From NCBI GenBank assembly GCA_963742585.1, contig CAVUMI010000006.1, positions 806,001-870,000 of the forward strand: a DNA stretch of 64,000 nt. Reading direction: 5' to 3'. This DNA comes from JACDEA01 sp963742585 (lineage in GTDB: Bacteria; Actinomycetota; Acidimicrobiia; Acidimicrobiales; JACDEA01). Of this stretch, positions 52,775 to 60,423 are shown one piece after another (position 1 is the first letter of the stretch; each line of letters starts with the position of its first letter). The notes beneath the pieces were generated by a model, which was not told the origin of the DNA, did not search any database, and worked only from the letters and a program-made list of their open reading frames with translations. The position numbers and the translations under genes were made by a program.

Positions 52775-52960
52775 ATGGCCAAGAAGGCACTAGTCGAAAA
52801 GCAGCAACGCAAGCCCAAGTTCAAGGTGCGGGGTTACACCCGCTGCCGCCGATGCGGCCGCCCCCGGGCGGTCTACCGGAAGTTCGGGCTGTGCCGCATC
52901 TGTCTGCGCGAGTTGGTCCATGCCGGCGAAGTGCCCGGCGTGACGAAGGCGAGTTGGTGA
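52775..52960 (+). CDS. rpsZ: 30S ribosomal protein S14, zinc (type Z) form
   Basis: S14 of the short zinc form, 61 residues: AKKALVEKQQRKPKFKVRGY and the CRRCGRPRAVYRKFGLCRIC zinc ribbon, then LRELVHAGEVPGVTKASW. The presence of the zinc form fits an actinobacterium. Confidence 0.98.
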   Translation: MAKKALVEKQQRKPKFKVRGYTRCRRCGRPRAVYRKFGLCRICLRELVHAGEVPGVTKASW

Positions 52961-52964
52961 TCGC

Positions 52965-53369
52965 ATGACGATGACCGACCCCATCGCCGACATGCTCACC
53001 CGCATTCGCAACGCCAACGTGGCGATGCACGACACCGTGCGCATGCCGTCGTCCAAGCTGAAAGAGTCACTCGCGCGGCTGCTCGAACGCGAGGGCTACA
53101 TCATCGGTTACTCCGTGAGCGATGACCAGGGCCGCCCGGGCCGCGTCCTCGAAGTGAAGATGAAGTACACGCCCGAGCGCGAGCGCACCATCTCCGGTAT
53201 CCGTCGCGTCTCCAAGCCCGGCCTGCGCGTCTACACCAAGGCCGACACGCTGCCCCGTGTTCTCGGCGGGCTTGGTGTCGCCGTTCTATCCACGAGCCAA
53301 GGACTCATGACCGATCGCGAGGCGCGTCAGCGCCGCGTGGGCGGCGAAGTCCTTTGCTACGTCTGGTAA
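52965..53369 (+). CDS. rpsH: 30S ribosomal protein S8
   Basis: S8, 134 residues: DPIADMLTRIRNANVAMHDT, RMPSSKLKESLARLLEREGY, RISKPGLRVY-type strand (RRVSKPGLRVYTKADTLP), and LGVAVLSTSQGLMTDREARQ. Four bases after rpsZ. Confidence 0.99.
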   Translation: MTMTDPIADMLTRIRNANVAMHDTVRMPSSKLKESLARLLEREGYIIGYSVSDDQGRPGRVLEVKMKYTPERERTISGIRRVSKPGLRVYTKADTLPRVLGGLGVAVLSTSQGLMTDREARQRRVGGEVLCYVW

Positions 53370-53373
53370 CGCC

Positions 53374-53913
53374 ATGTCACGAATTGGTAAGGCACCGATC
53401 CCTGTCCCCAGCGGCGTCGAGATTTCGCTCGGCGATGGACGGGTCGCGGTCAAGGGTCCGCAGGGACGGCTCGAGCGCGTGATCCCCGCGCCGATCACGA
53501 TCCGGCAGGACGACGGCGAACTACTCGTCGAGCGCCCCGACGATGAGCGCCACAACCGCGCGCTCCATGGGCTCACGCGGTCGCTGGTCAACAACATGGT
53601 GGTCGGCGTCACGAACGGCTTTGTCAAAGAACTCGAGATCGTTGGCGTCGGCTACCGCGCCGCCGCCCAGGGCCCGAACAAGCTCGAGATGGCCCTCGGC
53701 TTCAGCCATCCGGTGATTGTCGACGCGCCCGAAGGCATCACCTTCGAGGTGCCCGTGCCCACCCGCGTCATCGTCAAGGGCATCGACAAGGAATTGGTTG
53801 GCCAGGTGGCCGCCGACATACGCAAGCTTCGTAAGCCCGAGCCCTACAAGGGCAAGGGCGTCCGTTATCTGGGCGAGCACGTCCGCCGCAAGGCCGGAAA
53901 GGCTGCCAAGTGA
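53374..53913 (+). CDS. rplF: 50S ribosomal protein L6
   Basis: L6, 179 residues: SRIGKAPIPVPSGVEISLGD, VAVKGPQGRLERVIPAPITI, LVNNMVVGVTNGFVKELEIV, and the C-terminal RKPEPYKGKGVRYLGEHVRR KAGK motif. Its TGA is the first three bases of a dispersed repeat. Confidence 0.99.
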   Translation: MSRIGKAPIPVPSGVEISLGDGRVAVKGPQGRLERVIPAPITIRQDDGELLVERPDDERHNRALHGLTRSLVNNMVVGVTNGFVKELEIVGVGYRAAAQGPNKLEMALGFSHPVIVDAPEGITFEVPVPTRVIVKGIDKELVGQVAADIRKLRKPEPYKGKGVRYLGEHVRRKAGKAAK

Positions 53914-53948
53914 GCCAGAGGCGGAGCCGGCAGGCGATCGGGAGATCA
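53911..53948 (+). repeat. Dispersed junction repeat, copy between rplF and rplR
   Basis: TGAGCCAGAGGCGGAGCCGG continues into CAGGCGATCGGGAGATCA. It supplies both the rplF stop and the rplR ribosome site (GGGAGA), filling the gap exactly. Confidence 0.82.
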
Positions 53949-53950
53949 CA

Positions 53951-54313
53951 GTGACCAACGTCAAACACATTCACGAGTTGCGGCAGCGGCGGCATCGCCG
54001 CGTGCGCAAGCACGTCGCCGGCACCGCCCAGCGGCCGCGCCTGGCAGTGTTCCGCAGCAACAAGCACATCTCGGCGCAGGTCATCGACGACCTCACCGGG
54101 CGCACCCTCGCAGCCGCGTCGACGGTCGAGGCCGAGCTGCGCTCCGGCGGCACGGGCAACCGTGACGCCGCCGGCAAGGTCGGCAAGCTGCTGGCCGAGC
54201 GGGCCAAGGCCGCCGGCGTCACCAAAGTTGTTTTCGACCGCGGAGGATTTGCCTATCACGGGCGGGTGGCCGCGGTCGCCGACGCCGCCCGAGAGGCTGG
54301 ACTGGAGTTTTAG
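53951..54313 (+). CDS. rplR: 50S ribosomal protein L18
   Basis: L18, 120 residues, 5S rRNA binder: RRHRRVRKHVAGTAQRPRLA, VFRSNKHISAQVIDDLTGRT, and VTKVVFDRGGFAYHGRVAAV. GTG start with the repeat-derived GGGAGA ribosome site. Confidence 0.98.
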   Translation: MTNVKHIHELRQRRHRRVRKHVAGTAQRPRLAVFRSNKHISAQVIDDLTGRTLAAASTVEAELRSGGTGNRDAAGKVGKLLAERAKAAGVTKVVFDRGGFAYHGRVAAVADAAREAGLEF

Positions 54314-54325
54314 TGAGCGAACGAA

Positions 54326-54988
54326 GTGAGCGAACCATGGGCAGAGCGGCGCTTTGTGCCATCGCGGCCGACCGAAGTGCGGCCGTCTGAGATGGCACAA
54401 CGACCACAGCAAGACCGCGGGGGGCAGTCGCAGGGCGGCGGCCAAGGGCAGTTCGAGGAACGCTCGATCGGCCGGCCGCGACGCGTGGCCAAGGTCGTTC
54501 AGGGTGGCCGGCGCTTCTCCTTCACCGCGCTCATGGTTATCGGCGACGGCAACGGCCGAGTCGGCCTCGGCTACGGCAAGGCCAAGGAAGTCGGTCTCGC
54601 CATGCAGAAGGCCGTCGACGACGCCCGCAAGAACGTCTTCACCGTGCCCCTAGCCGGTAGCACGATCATCCATCCCGTGCTCGGCGAGAGCGGGGCCGGA
54701 CGGGTGCTCCTCAAGCCGGCTGCCCCCGGTACCGGCGTCATCGCCGGCGGCGCGGCCCGGGCCATCCTCGAGGTGGCCGGGATCCACGACGTGCTGGCCA
54801 AGTCGCTCGGATCGTCCAACGCCATCAATGTCGCCCACGCCACGATCGCCGGGCTCAAGGCCCTCAAATCACCCGACGACGTCGCCCGCATGCGGGGCAA
54901 GAGCCCCGAGGAAGTCACGCCCGCCGGGGTGCTGCGCGCCTACAACGAGCGCAAGCGCGGCGCGCACGTCCCGCAAGAGGTTGCGTGA
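54326..54988 (+). CDS. rpsE: 30S ribosomal protein S5
   Basis: S5, 220 residues from GTG 54326 or 198 from ATG 54392 (MAQRPQQDRGG). Core landmarks: GRPRRVAKVVQGGRRFSFTA, LMVIGDGNGRVGLGYGKAKE, GESGAGRVLLKPAAPGTGVI and AGGAARAILEVAGIHDVLAK. Neither start has a good ribosome site. ATG 54392 lies inside the right arm of a perfect 10-bp hairpin. GTG 54326 lies in a duplicated GTGAGCGAAC sequence. The Gln/Gly-rich N-terminus is typical of actinobacterial S5, which favours 54392 by family. Confidence 0.95.
   Translation: MSEPWAERRFVPSRPTEVRPSEMAQRPQQDRGGQSQGGGQGQFEERSIGRPRRVAKVVQGGRRFSFTALMVIGDGNGRVGLGYGKAKEVGLAMQKAVDDARKNVFTVPLAGSTIIHPVLGESGAGRVLLKPAAPGTGVIAGGAARAILEVAGIHDVLAKSLGSSNAINVAHATIAGLKALKSPDDVARMRGKSPEEVTPAGVLRAYNERKRGAHVPQEVA
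54354..54400 (+). promoter_or_regulatory. Hairpin covering one rpsE start codon
   Basis: TTGTGCCATC (54354-54363) and GATGGCACAA (54391-54400) pair perfectly over 10 bp; CGGCCG copies inside can add a second stem. The ATG at 54392 is in the right arm, so the folded RNA would block initiation there. Confidence 0.6.
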
Positions 54989-55179
54989 TGGCGATCAAGG
55001 TCACCCAGGTGAAGTCGGCGATCGGCGCCAAGCCCAAGCAGCGGGGCACGCTCCGCGCTCTGGGCCTGCGCCGCATCGGCCACACCAACACGCTGCCCGA
55101 TAGGCCCGAGATCCGAGGAATGATTCGTCGGGTACCCCATCTCATCACCGTCGAAGAAGTTGCCGAGGTAGCCAAATGA
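54988..55179 (+). CDS. rpmD: 50S ribosomal protein L30
   Basis: L30, 63 residues: AIKVTQVKSAIGAKPKQRGT, LRALGLRRIGHTNTLPDRPE and IRGMIRRVPHLITVEE. ATG overlaps the rpsE TGA by one base; a GTG just before is also possible. Overlaps rplO by 4 bases. Confidence 0.98.
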   Translation: MAIKVTQVKSAIGAKPKQRGTLRALGLRRIGHTNTLPDRPEIRGMIRRVPHLITVEEVAEVAK

Positions 55180-55664
55180 AAGTCCACGATCTTCAGCCCG
55201 CGCCGGGCTCGAAGAAGACCGCCATCCGCGTGGGACGCGGTACGGGCGGCCGCCGGGGCAAGACCGCGGGCCGCGGCATGAAGGGCCAGGGCGCCCGCAC
55301 GCAGATCAAGCCCGGCTTCGAGGGCGGCCAGCTGCCGTTGGCGCAGCGCATCCCCAAGCTCAAGGGCTTCAAGAATCCGTTCCGGGTCGAGTACACCGTC
55401 GTCAACCTCGACGCGCTCGAGAGCTTCGACGGCATCCAGATCACCCCCGAGACGCTGCGGGCCAAGGGCCTCGTGCACAAGCACGGCTACGTCAAGGTTC
55501 TCGGCCGCGGGCAGATCACCCGTGCGGTCGAGGTTTCGGCCCACGCTTTCTCCAAGTCGGCCGAGCAGGCCATCACCAGTGCCGGCGGTTCCATCACCAA
55601 GTTGCCGTTGCCGTTCAGCGGCGGTCGTCCGCCCGCCAAGGGCAACGCACTCACCAACAGGTAG
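55176..55664 (+). CDS. rplO: 50S ribosomal protein L15
   Basis: L15, 162 residues: HDLQPAPGSKKTAIRVGRGT, the Gly-rich GGRRGKTAGRGMKGQGAR, FEGGQLPLAQRIPKLKGFKN, and the C-terminal ITSAGGSITKLPLPFSGGRP. Sixteen bases before secY. Confidence 0.99.
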   Translation: MKVHDLQPAPGSKKTAIRVGRGTGGRRGKTAGRGMKGQGARTQIKPGFEGGQLPLAQRIPKLKGFKNPFRVEYTVVNLDALESFDGIQITPETLRAKGLVHKHGYVKVLGRGQITRAVEVSAHAFSKSAEQAITSAGGSITKLPLPFSGGRPPAKGNALTNR

Positions 55665-55680
55665 TCAGCGAGGTCGCGCG

Positions 55681-56973
55681 ATGACATTTCTGAACATGTT
55701 CAAGGTTCCGGATCTTCGGAACAAGATCGTGTTCACGGTGTTCGTGATCGCGCTGTACCGGTTCGGCTCGCACATCCCCGTCCCCGGCATCGACTTCCGG
55801 GCGGTTCAGTCCCTGACCGACGCCGCCTCCAAGGGCGGCGTCCTCGGGTTCCTCAACCTGTTCTCGGGCGGGGCGCTGACCCGGTTCGCCGTCTTCGGGC
55901 TCGGGATCATGCCGTACATCACCAGCTCGATCATCGTGCAGCTGTTGCAGGTGGTGATCCCGAAGCTCGAGCAGTGGCGGGATGAGGGCGCGGTCGGCCA
56001 GAAGAAGATCACCCAGGTCACCCGGTATCTCACGGTGGCGCTGGCGGTCATGCAGTCCACCGGCTTGGCCTTCGTGTTCCACAACGGGGGCGAGGGGTTC
56101 CTCGGTTCGACCGCCGGCGACATCGACGTGCTTCCCAACTTCACCATCCCCCGCGTGCTGCTCGTGGTGCTCTCGATGACCGCGGGTACGGCCATGGTGA
56201 TGTGGCTGGGCGAGCTGATCACCCAGCGCGGCGTCGGCCAGGGGATGTCGATCCTGATCTTCGCCAACGTCGTCAGCGGCCTTCCGTCGCAGGGTGCGGC
56301 GATTCGGGCCGAGGCCGGCAACACCAAGTTCGCGTTCGTCATCGCCGCGACGATGGTGCTCCTTGTAGCAATCGTGTTCATCGAACAGGGGCAGCGACGA
56401 ATACCAGTCCAATTCGCGAAACGAATAGTCGGCCGCCGGATGTACGGCGGGCAGTCGACCTACATCCCGTTGAAGGTCAATCAGTCCGGCGTCATCCCGA
56501 TCATCTTCGCCAGCTCGGTGCTGTACTTCCCGGTGCTGTTGAGCAACGTCATCCCGTGGGTCGGTATACGGAAGTTCATCAACGACCACCTCGTTGATCC
56601 CACCGACCTGCTCTATGTGGGCCTTTACGGCCTGCTTATCGTGGCGTTCGCGTACTTCTACACGGCGATCGCGTTCGACCCGCACCAGCAGGCTGACGTG
56701 ATCCGCAAGCAGGGTGGCTACATCCCCGGCATCCGGCCGGGTCCGCCGACTGAGCGGCACCTGGCCGGCATCCTCAACCGGATCACCCTGCCCGGCGCGC
56801 TGTTCCTTGCGTTCATCGCACTGCTCCCCGCGCTGGCGCTGTCGCTCTTCAACATCAACAACTACCCGTTCGCGGGTACGACGCTGCTCATCGCGGTCGG
56901 CGTCGCCCTGGAGACGATGAAGCAGATCGACAGCCAGCTCACGATGCGTAACTACGAAGGCTTCTTGAAGTAG
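55681..56973 (+). CDS. secY: Preprotein translocase subunit SecY
   Basis: SecY, 430 residues, the ten-helix channel of the Sec translocase. Landmarks: VPDLRNKIVFTVFVIALYRF, GSHIPVPGID, the plug-side GFLNLFSGGALTRFAVFGLG, IMPYITSSIIVQLL, GELITQRGVGQGMSILIFAN, and the ribosome-binding loop YVGQSTYIPLKVNQSGVIP-like segment (GGQSTYIPLKVNQSGVIPII). It will insert the many exported proteins of this window. Confidence 0.99.
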   Translation: MTFLNMFKVPDLRNKIVFTVFVIALYRFGSHIPVPGIDFRAVQSLTDAASKGGVLGFLNLFSGGALTRFAVFGLGIMPYITSSIIVQLLQVVIPKLEQWRDEGAVGQKKITQVTRYLTVALAVMQSTGLAFVFHNGGEGFLGSTAGDIDVLPNFTIPRVLLVVLSMTAGTAMVMWLGELITQRGVGQGMSILIFANVVSGLPSQGAAIRAEAGNTKFAFVIAATMVLLVAIVFIEQGQRRIPVQFAKRIVGRRMYGGQSTYIPLKVNQSGVIPIIFASSVLYFPVLLSNVIPWVGIRKFINDHLVDPTDLLYVGLYGLLIVAFAYFYTAIAFDPHQQADVIRKQGGYIPGIRPGPPTERHLAGILNRITLPGALFLAFIALLPALALSLFNINNYPFAGTTLLIAVGVALETMKQIDSQLTMRNYEGFLK

Positions 56974-56986
56974 TGAGAAGGGCCGC

Positions 56987-57655
56987 GTGATCCCCGGCGT
57001 GCGACTGGTTTTGTTAGGCAAGCAGGGCTCGGGTAAAGGCACGCAGGCGGTTCGTTTGGCGCGCCACTACGTGGTGCACCATGTGTCCACCGGCGACATG
57101 TTCCGGGCCGCCGTTCGCGCCGGCACCACCTTCGGGCGTAAGGCGCGGGAGTACATGGACGCCGGCGAGCTGGTGCCCGACGAGATCACGATCGGGATCG
57201 TCAAGGAGCGGCTGGAGCAGGCCGGTACCAAGCGGCGAGGCTTCGTGCTCGACGGCTTTCCCCGCAACGTGTTCCAAGCCGAGGCGCTGTCCGCCTTCCT
57301 CGCGCCCCAGGACATCCACCTGGCGATCGACCTTGAGGTGCCGACCGAGATCGTGCTCAAGCGCCTCGCGGCGCGCCGGGTGTGCTCGTCGTGCGGCACG
57401 AACTACAGCGTTGATGTGCCGCCGCTCGACAACTGGACCTGCGACGTGTGCGGCGGCGAAGTCGTGCAGCGGGCCGATGACACCGAGGCGGCCATCCGCC
57501 GCAGGCTCGAGATCTACGACAGCAACGTCGCGCCACTGATCGCCTGGTACAAGGAGGCCGAGCACCTCGAGGTGGTCGACGGCGACGGGCCGGCGGACGA
57601 AGTCACCACGCGCCTCATCGACACGGTTGACCGGCGCCGCGAGATGTACGTCTGA
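56987..57655 (+). CDS. adk: Adenylate kinase
   Basis: Adenylate kinase, 222 residues: P-loop LLGKQGSGKGTQ, AMP-site STGDMFRAAV, DGFPRNVFQAEAL, and a zinc-type LID with two Cys pairs (CSSCGTNY and CDVCGG). The usual GAPGSGKGT reads GKQGSGKGT. GTG start; its stop overlaps the map ATG by one base. Confidence 0.98.
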   Translation: MIPGVRLVLLGKQGSGKGTQAVRLARHYVVHHVSTGDMFRAAVRAGTTFGRKAREYMDAGELVPDEITIGIVKERLEQAGTKRRGFVLDGFPRNVFQAEALSAFLAPQDIHLAIDLEVPTEIVLKRLAARRVCSSCGTNYSVDVPPLDNWTCDVCGGEVVQRADDTEAAIRRRLEIYDSNVAPLIAWYKEAEHLEVVDGDGPADEVTTRLIDTVDRRREMYV

Positions 57656-58395
57656 TGCGCCGGTCGCCCGACGAGCTGAACAAGATGCGCAAGGCCGGCA
57701 AGGTCGTGGCCGAGATGCTCGAGAAGACGCGGGCTGCGGCCAAGCCCGGCGTCACGACGGCCCAGATCGACCAGGTGGCCCGCGACGTCCTCGATCGCCG
57801 TGGCGCCATTTCGAACTTCCTCGGCTACCACGGATTCCCGGCGGTGATCTGCACGTCACCCAACGACATGATCGTGCACGGCATCCCAGGCGAGTACCTG
57901 CTGAAGGAGGGCGACATCATCTCCCTCGATTGCGGGGCGATCATCGAGGGCTACCACGGCGACGCCGCGGTCACGGTCCCGGTGGGCGAGGTCAGCCCCG
58001 AGGCCACCCGGCTCATGCAGGTCACCGAGGACAGCCTCGAGGCCGCCATCAAGCAGATGTTCGACGGCAACCGGCTCTCCGACATCGGCCATGCCGTCCA
58101 GGAGGTGGCCGAGACGGCGGGCTTCTCGGTTGTGCGTGAATACGTCGGCCACGCCATCGGGACGGCCATGCACGAGGAGCCCCAGGTGCCGAACTACGGC
58201 GCACCCGGCCGGGGGATCAAGCTGCGGCCCGGGCACGTGTTCGCCGTCGAGCCCATGGTCAACGCCGGCGGTCCCGAGACCCGGGTTCTCGGCGACGGCT
58301 GGAGCGTGGTCACCGCCGACGGCAGCCTCTCCGCCCATTTCGAGCACACCATCGCCATCACCGAAAACGGCCCCGAGGTCTTTACGCGTGCATAG
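57655..58395 (+). CDS. map: Methionine aminopeptidase, type I
   Basis: MetAP, 246 residues, removes N-terminal Met. Metal ligands: Asp in ISLDCGAIIEGYHGDAAVTV (two Asp), His in YVGHAIGTAMHEEP, Glu in AVEPMVNAGG and Glu in HFEHTIAIT; the substrate His is in NDMIVHGIP. The N-terminal zinc-finger extension of some actinobacterial MetAPs is absent. Followed by an inverted repeat and a new promoter. Confidence 0.98.
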   Translation: MRRSPDELNKMRKAGKVVAEMLEKTRAAAKPGVTTAQIDQVARDVLDRRGAISNFLGYHGFPAVICTSPNDMIVHGIPGEYLLKEGDIISLDCGAIIEGYHGDAAVTVPVGEVSPEATRLMQVTEDSLEAAIKQMFDGNRLSDIGHAVQEVAETAGFSVVREYVGHAIGTAMHEEPQVPNYGAPGRGIKLRPGHVFAVEPMVNAGGPETRVLGDGWSVVTADGSLSAHFEHTIAITENGPEVFTRA

Positions 58396-58398
58396 CCG

Positions 58399-58497
58399 CT
58401 GCCTCCAAGTCGCAGAATTGGAACGTCGCGCCTCCGAGTCTCCGGAAGCGACCCAAGAAGTCCGACAATTCGCCCGTGCGGACGGACTTGGAGGCAG
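58399..58497 (+). terminator. Long inverted repeat after map, possible terminator
   Basis: CTGCCTCCAAGTC (58399-58411) and GACTTGGAGGCAG (58485-58497) are perfect 13-base arms starting 3 bases after the map stop; GCGAATTG-like segments can pair inside. TTTGTTA follows. The 73-base inside is long for a simple terminator. It may be a repeat element like the one at 20007, with which it shares short words (CCAAG, GCAG, AACG). No gene fits the 238-base gap. Confidence 0.5.
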
Positions 58498-58541
58498 TTT
58501 GTTACAAATCTGCAACTTGGAGAACCTCGCCAACGTCGCCG

Positions 58542-58571
58542 TTGGGGAATTTTCCCGGTTTCGTGTAAACT
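58542..58571 (+). promoter_or_regulatory. Promoter of the infA-rpmJ-rpsM operon
   Basis: TTGGGG (58542-58547), 18 bases, TAAACT (58566-58571). The stretch is clearly more AT-rich than its surroundings and lies ~60 bases before infA, a place where many bacteria have a promoter. Confidence 0.55.
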
Positions 58572-58633
58572 TTTCCGCTGGCCTGGCGCGGGTTTGCGCC
58601 GGCCGGACTGCCACTTTTTAGAGGAGATTCACC

Positions 58634-58864
58634 CTGCCCGTTCAGAAGGACAAGGAAGAGGACATCGTGCTCGAGGGCACGATCGTCGAAGCCCTCCCCA
58701 ATGCCATGTTCAGAGTGGAGTTGGAGAACGGCCACAGCGTCCTCGCGTACAGCGCCGGGAAGATGCGCATGCACCGGATCCGGATCCTTCCGGGGGACCG
58801 GGTCCAAGTGAAGATCACGCCCTACGACCTCACCCGGGGTCGCATCACCTACAGGTACAAGTAG
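58634..58864 (+). CDS. infA: Translation initiation factor IF-1, CTG start
   Basis: IF-1, 76 residues from CTG 58634: PVQKDKEEDIVLEGTIVEAL, PNAMFRVELENGHSVLAYSA, GKMRMHRIRILPGDRVQVKI and TPYDLTRGRITYRYK. In this frame a TAG lies at 58619, and there is no ATG, GTG or TTG until GTG 58667, which would cut off the conserved first strand. CTG 58634 has GAGGAG 7 bases upstream, the best ribosome site in the region. An unusual start on an initiation-factor gene may allow feedback, as AUU does for infC in Escherichia coli. Confidence 0.93.
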   Translation: MPVQKDKEEDIVLEGTIVEALPNAMFRVELENGHSVLAYSAGKMRMHRIRILPGDRVQVKITPYDLTRGRITYRYK

Positions 58865-58870
58865 AAGCCC

Positions 58871-58984
58871 ATGAAAGTTCGCCCGAGCGTCAAGAGAATC
58901 TGCGAGAAGTGCAAGGTCATCCGTCGCCACGGCAACGTGATGATCATCTGCACCAATCCTCGCCACAAGCAGCGGCAGGGGTAG
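58871..58984 (+). CDS. rpmJ: 50S ribosomal protein L36
   Basis: L36, 37 residues: MKVRPSVKRICEKCKVIRRH and GNVMIICTNPRHKQRQG with the zinc set Cys-x2-Cys, Cys and His. Six bases after infA, 7 before rpsM. Confidence 0.98.
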   Translation: MKVRPSVKRICEKCKVIRRHGNVMIICTNPRHKQRQG

Positions 58985-58991
58985 GAGAGGC

Positions 58992-59369
58992 ATGGCCCGT
59001 ATAGCTGGCGTCGACATCCCCCGGGAGAAGCGCCTCGAGATCTCGCTCACCTACATCTTCGGCGTTGGCCGCACGACGGCGCAGAAGGCGTGCGACGCGG
59101 TCGAGATCGATCGCAATACGCGTGTACGCGAGCTCACCGATGAAGAAGTCGTTCGCCTGCGCAACTGGATCGACAGCAACGTCAAGGTTGAAGGTGACCT
59201 GCGGCGCGACATCGCGCAGGACATCAACCGCAAGAAGGAAATCAACTCGTACCAGGGCATCCGACACCGTCGGGGGCTGCCGGTTCGAGGCCAGCGCACC
59301 CACACCAACGCCCGCACTCGCAAGGGCCCCAAGAAAACCGTCGCCGGGAAGAAGAAGGTTCGCAAGTAG
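58992..59369 (+). CDS. rpsM: 30S ribosomal protein S13
   Basis: S13, 125 residues: ARIAGVDIPREKRLEISLTY, IFGVGRTTAQKACDAVEID, and RHRRGLPVRGQRTHTNARTR with a Lys-rich end. Directly abuts rpsK. Confidence 0.99.
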   Translation: MARIAGVDIPREKRLEISLTYIFGVGRTTAQKACDAVEIDRNTRVRELTDEEVVRLRNWIDSNVKVEGDLRRDIAQDINRKKEINSYQGIRHRRGLPVRGQRTHTNARTRKGPKKTVAGKKKVRK

Positions 59370-59768
59370 ATGCCCAAGCCCAAGCCCGGCGGCCGCCGGC
59401 CCCGGAAGCGCGAGCGCAAGAACGTCAGTCATGGCGTTGTGCACATCAAGAGCTCGTTCAACAACACCATCGTGTCGATAACCGATAGCGAGGGTGCCGT
59501 GCTGGCGTGGGCGTCGGCCGGCAACGTCGGCTTCAAGGGTTCACGCAAGTCCACGCCGTTCGCCGCGCAGTTGGCTGCAGAGGCCTGTGCCAAGCGGGCC
59601 ATGGAACACGGCGTCCGCACCGTCGACGTCCTGGTCAAGGGTCCCGGCTCCGGCCGCGAGACCGCCATCCGCTCGCTCATGCAAACCGGTATCGAGGTCA
59701 TGGGCATCAAGGACGTCACTCCCATCCCGCACAACGGCTGCCGTCCTAAGAAGCGGAGGCGCGTCTGA
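59370..59768 (+). CDS. rpsK: 30S ribosomal protein S11
   Basis: S11, 132 residues: VSHGVVHIKSSFNNTIVSIT, AGNVGFKGSRKSTPFAAQLA, VLVKGPGSGRETAIRSL and the C-terminal IPHNGCRPKKRRRV. Its stop overlaps the rpsD ATG (TGATG). Confidence 0.99.
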   Translation: MPKPKPGGRRPRKRERKNVSHGVVHIKSSFNNTIVSITDSEGAVLAWASAGNVGFKGSRKSTPFAAQLAAEACAKRAMEHGVRTVDVLVKGPGSGRETAIRSLMQTGIEVMGIKDVTPIPHNGCRPKKRRRV

Positions 59769-60394
59769 TGGCCCGCTACACCGGTCCCGTCTGCCGCTTG
59801 TGCCGGCGCGAGAAGATCAAGCTCTTCCTCAAGGGTCCCAAGTGCGACTCGATGAAGTGCCCGATCGAGCGCCGTCCCTACCCGCCGGGTGAGCACGGCC
59901 GCGATCGCATGCGCCAGGGGTCTGAGTACCTCAACCAGCTGCGGGAGAAGCAGAAGGCCCGCCGCATCTACGGCGTGCTCGAGAAGCAGTTCGCCAACAT
60001 GTACAAGGAAGCGAATAAGCAGCAGGGCGTCACCGGCGAGAACTTGCTGCGCATGCTCGAGCTGCGCCTCGACAACATCGCCTTCCGCGCCGGGTGGGGC
60101 GCCAGCCGGTCACAGGCTCGGCAGTTCGTGCGCCACGGACACGTCAGCGTCAACGGTCGTCGGGTCACCATCCCGAGCTACCGCGTGAAGCAAGGCGACG
60201 TCGTGACGCTGCGGGACAAGGCCAAGACCATGATCGTCATCCGCCACAACCTGGACACCCTCGACCGCCAGGTCCCGGCCTGGATCGACGCCTCCGAAGA
60301 CCGCTTTCTGGTCACGGTGCGCGACCTGCCGCTGCGCGAGCAGATCGACACGGGTGTCCGCGAGCAGCTCATCGTCGAGCTGTACTCCAAGTAG
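59768..60394 (+). CDS. rpsD: 30S ribosomal protein S4
   Basis: S4, 208 residues, zinc-binding form: ARYTGPVCRLCRREKIKLFL with four Cys (VCRLC, KCDSMKC), then RRPYPPGEHGRDRMRQGSEY, LRLDNIAFRAGWGASRSQAR and the S4 domain VRHGHVSVNGRRVTIPSYRV. Confidence 0.99.
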   Translation: MARYTGPVCRLCRREKIKLFLKGPKCDSMKCPIERRPYPPGEHGRDRMRQGSEYLNQLREKQKARRIYGVLEKQFANMYKEANKQQGVTGENLLRMLELRLDNIAFRAGWGASRSQARQFVRHGHVSVNGRRVTIPSYRVKQGDVVTLRDKAKTMIVIRHNLDTLDRQVPAWIDASEDRFLVTVRDLPLREQIDTGVREQLIVELYSK

Positions 60395-60423
60395 TCGACA
60401 ACGAAAGAGGTTCGAACGCCGTC

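Noticed and set aside
60405..60420. A GGTTCGAAC-type word resembling the T-loop of a tRNA.
   Set aside because: It lies in the short rpsD-rpoA gap with no acceptor or anticodon arms; it is the region of the rpoA ribosome site (AAAGAGG).
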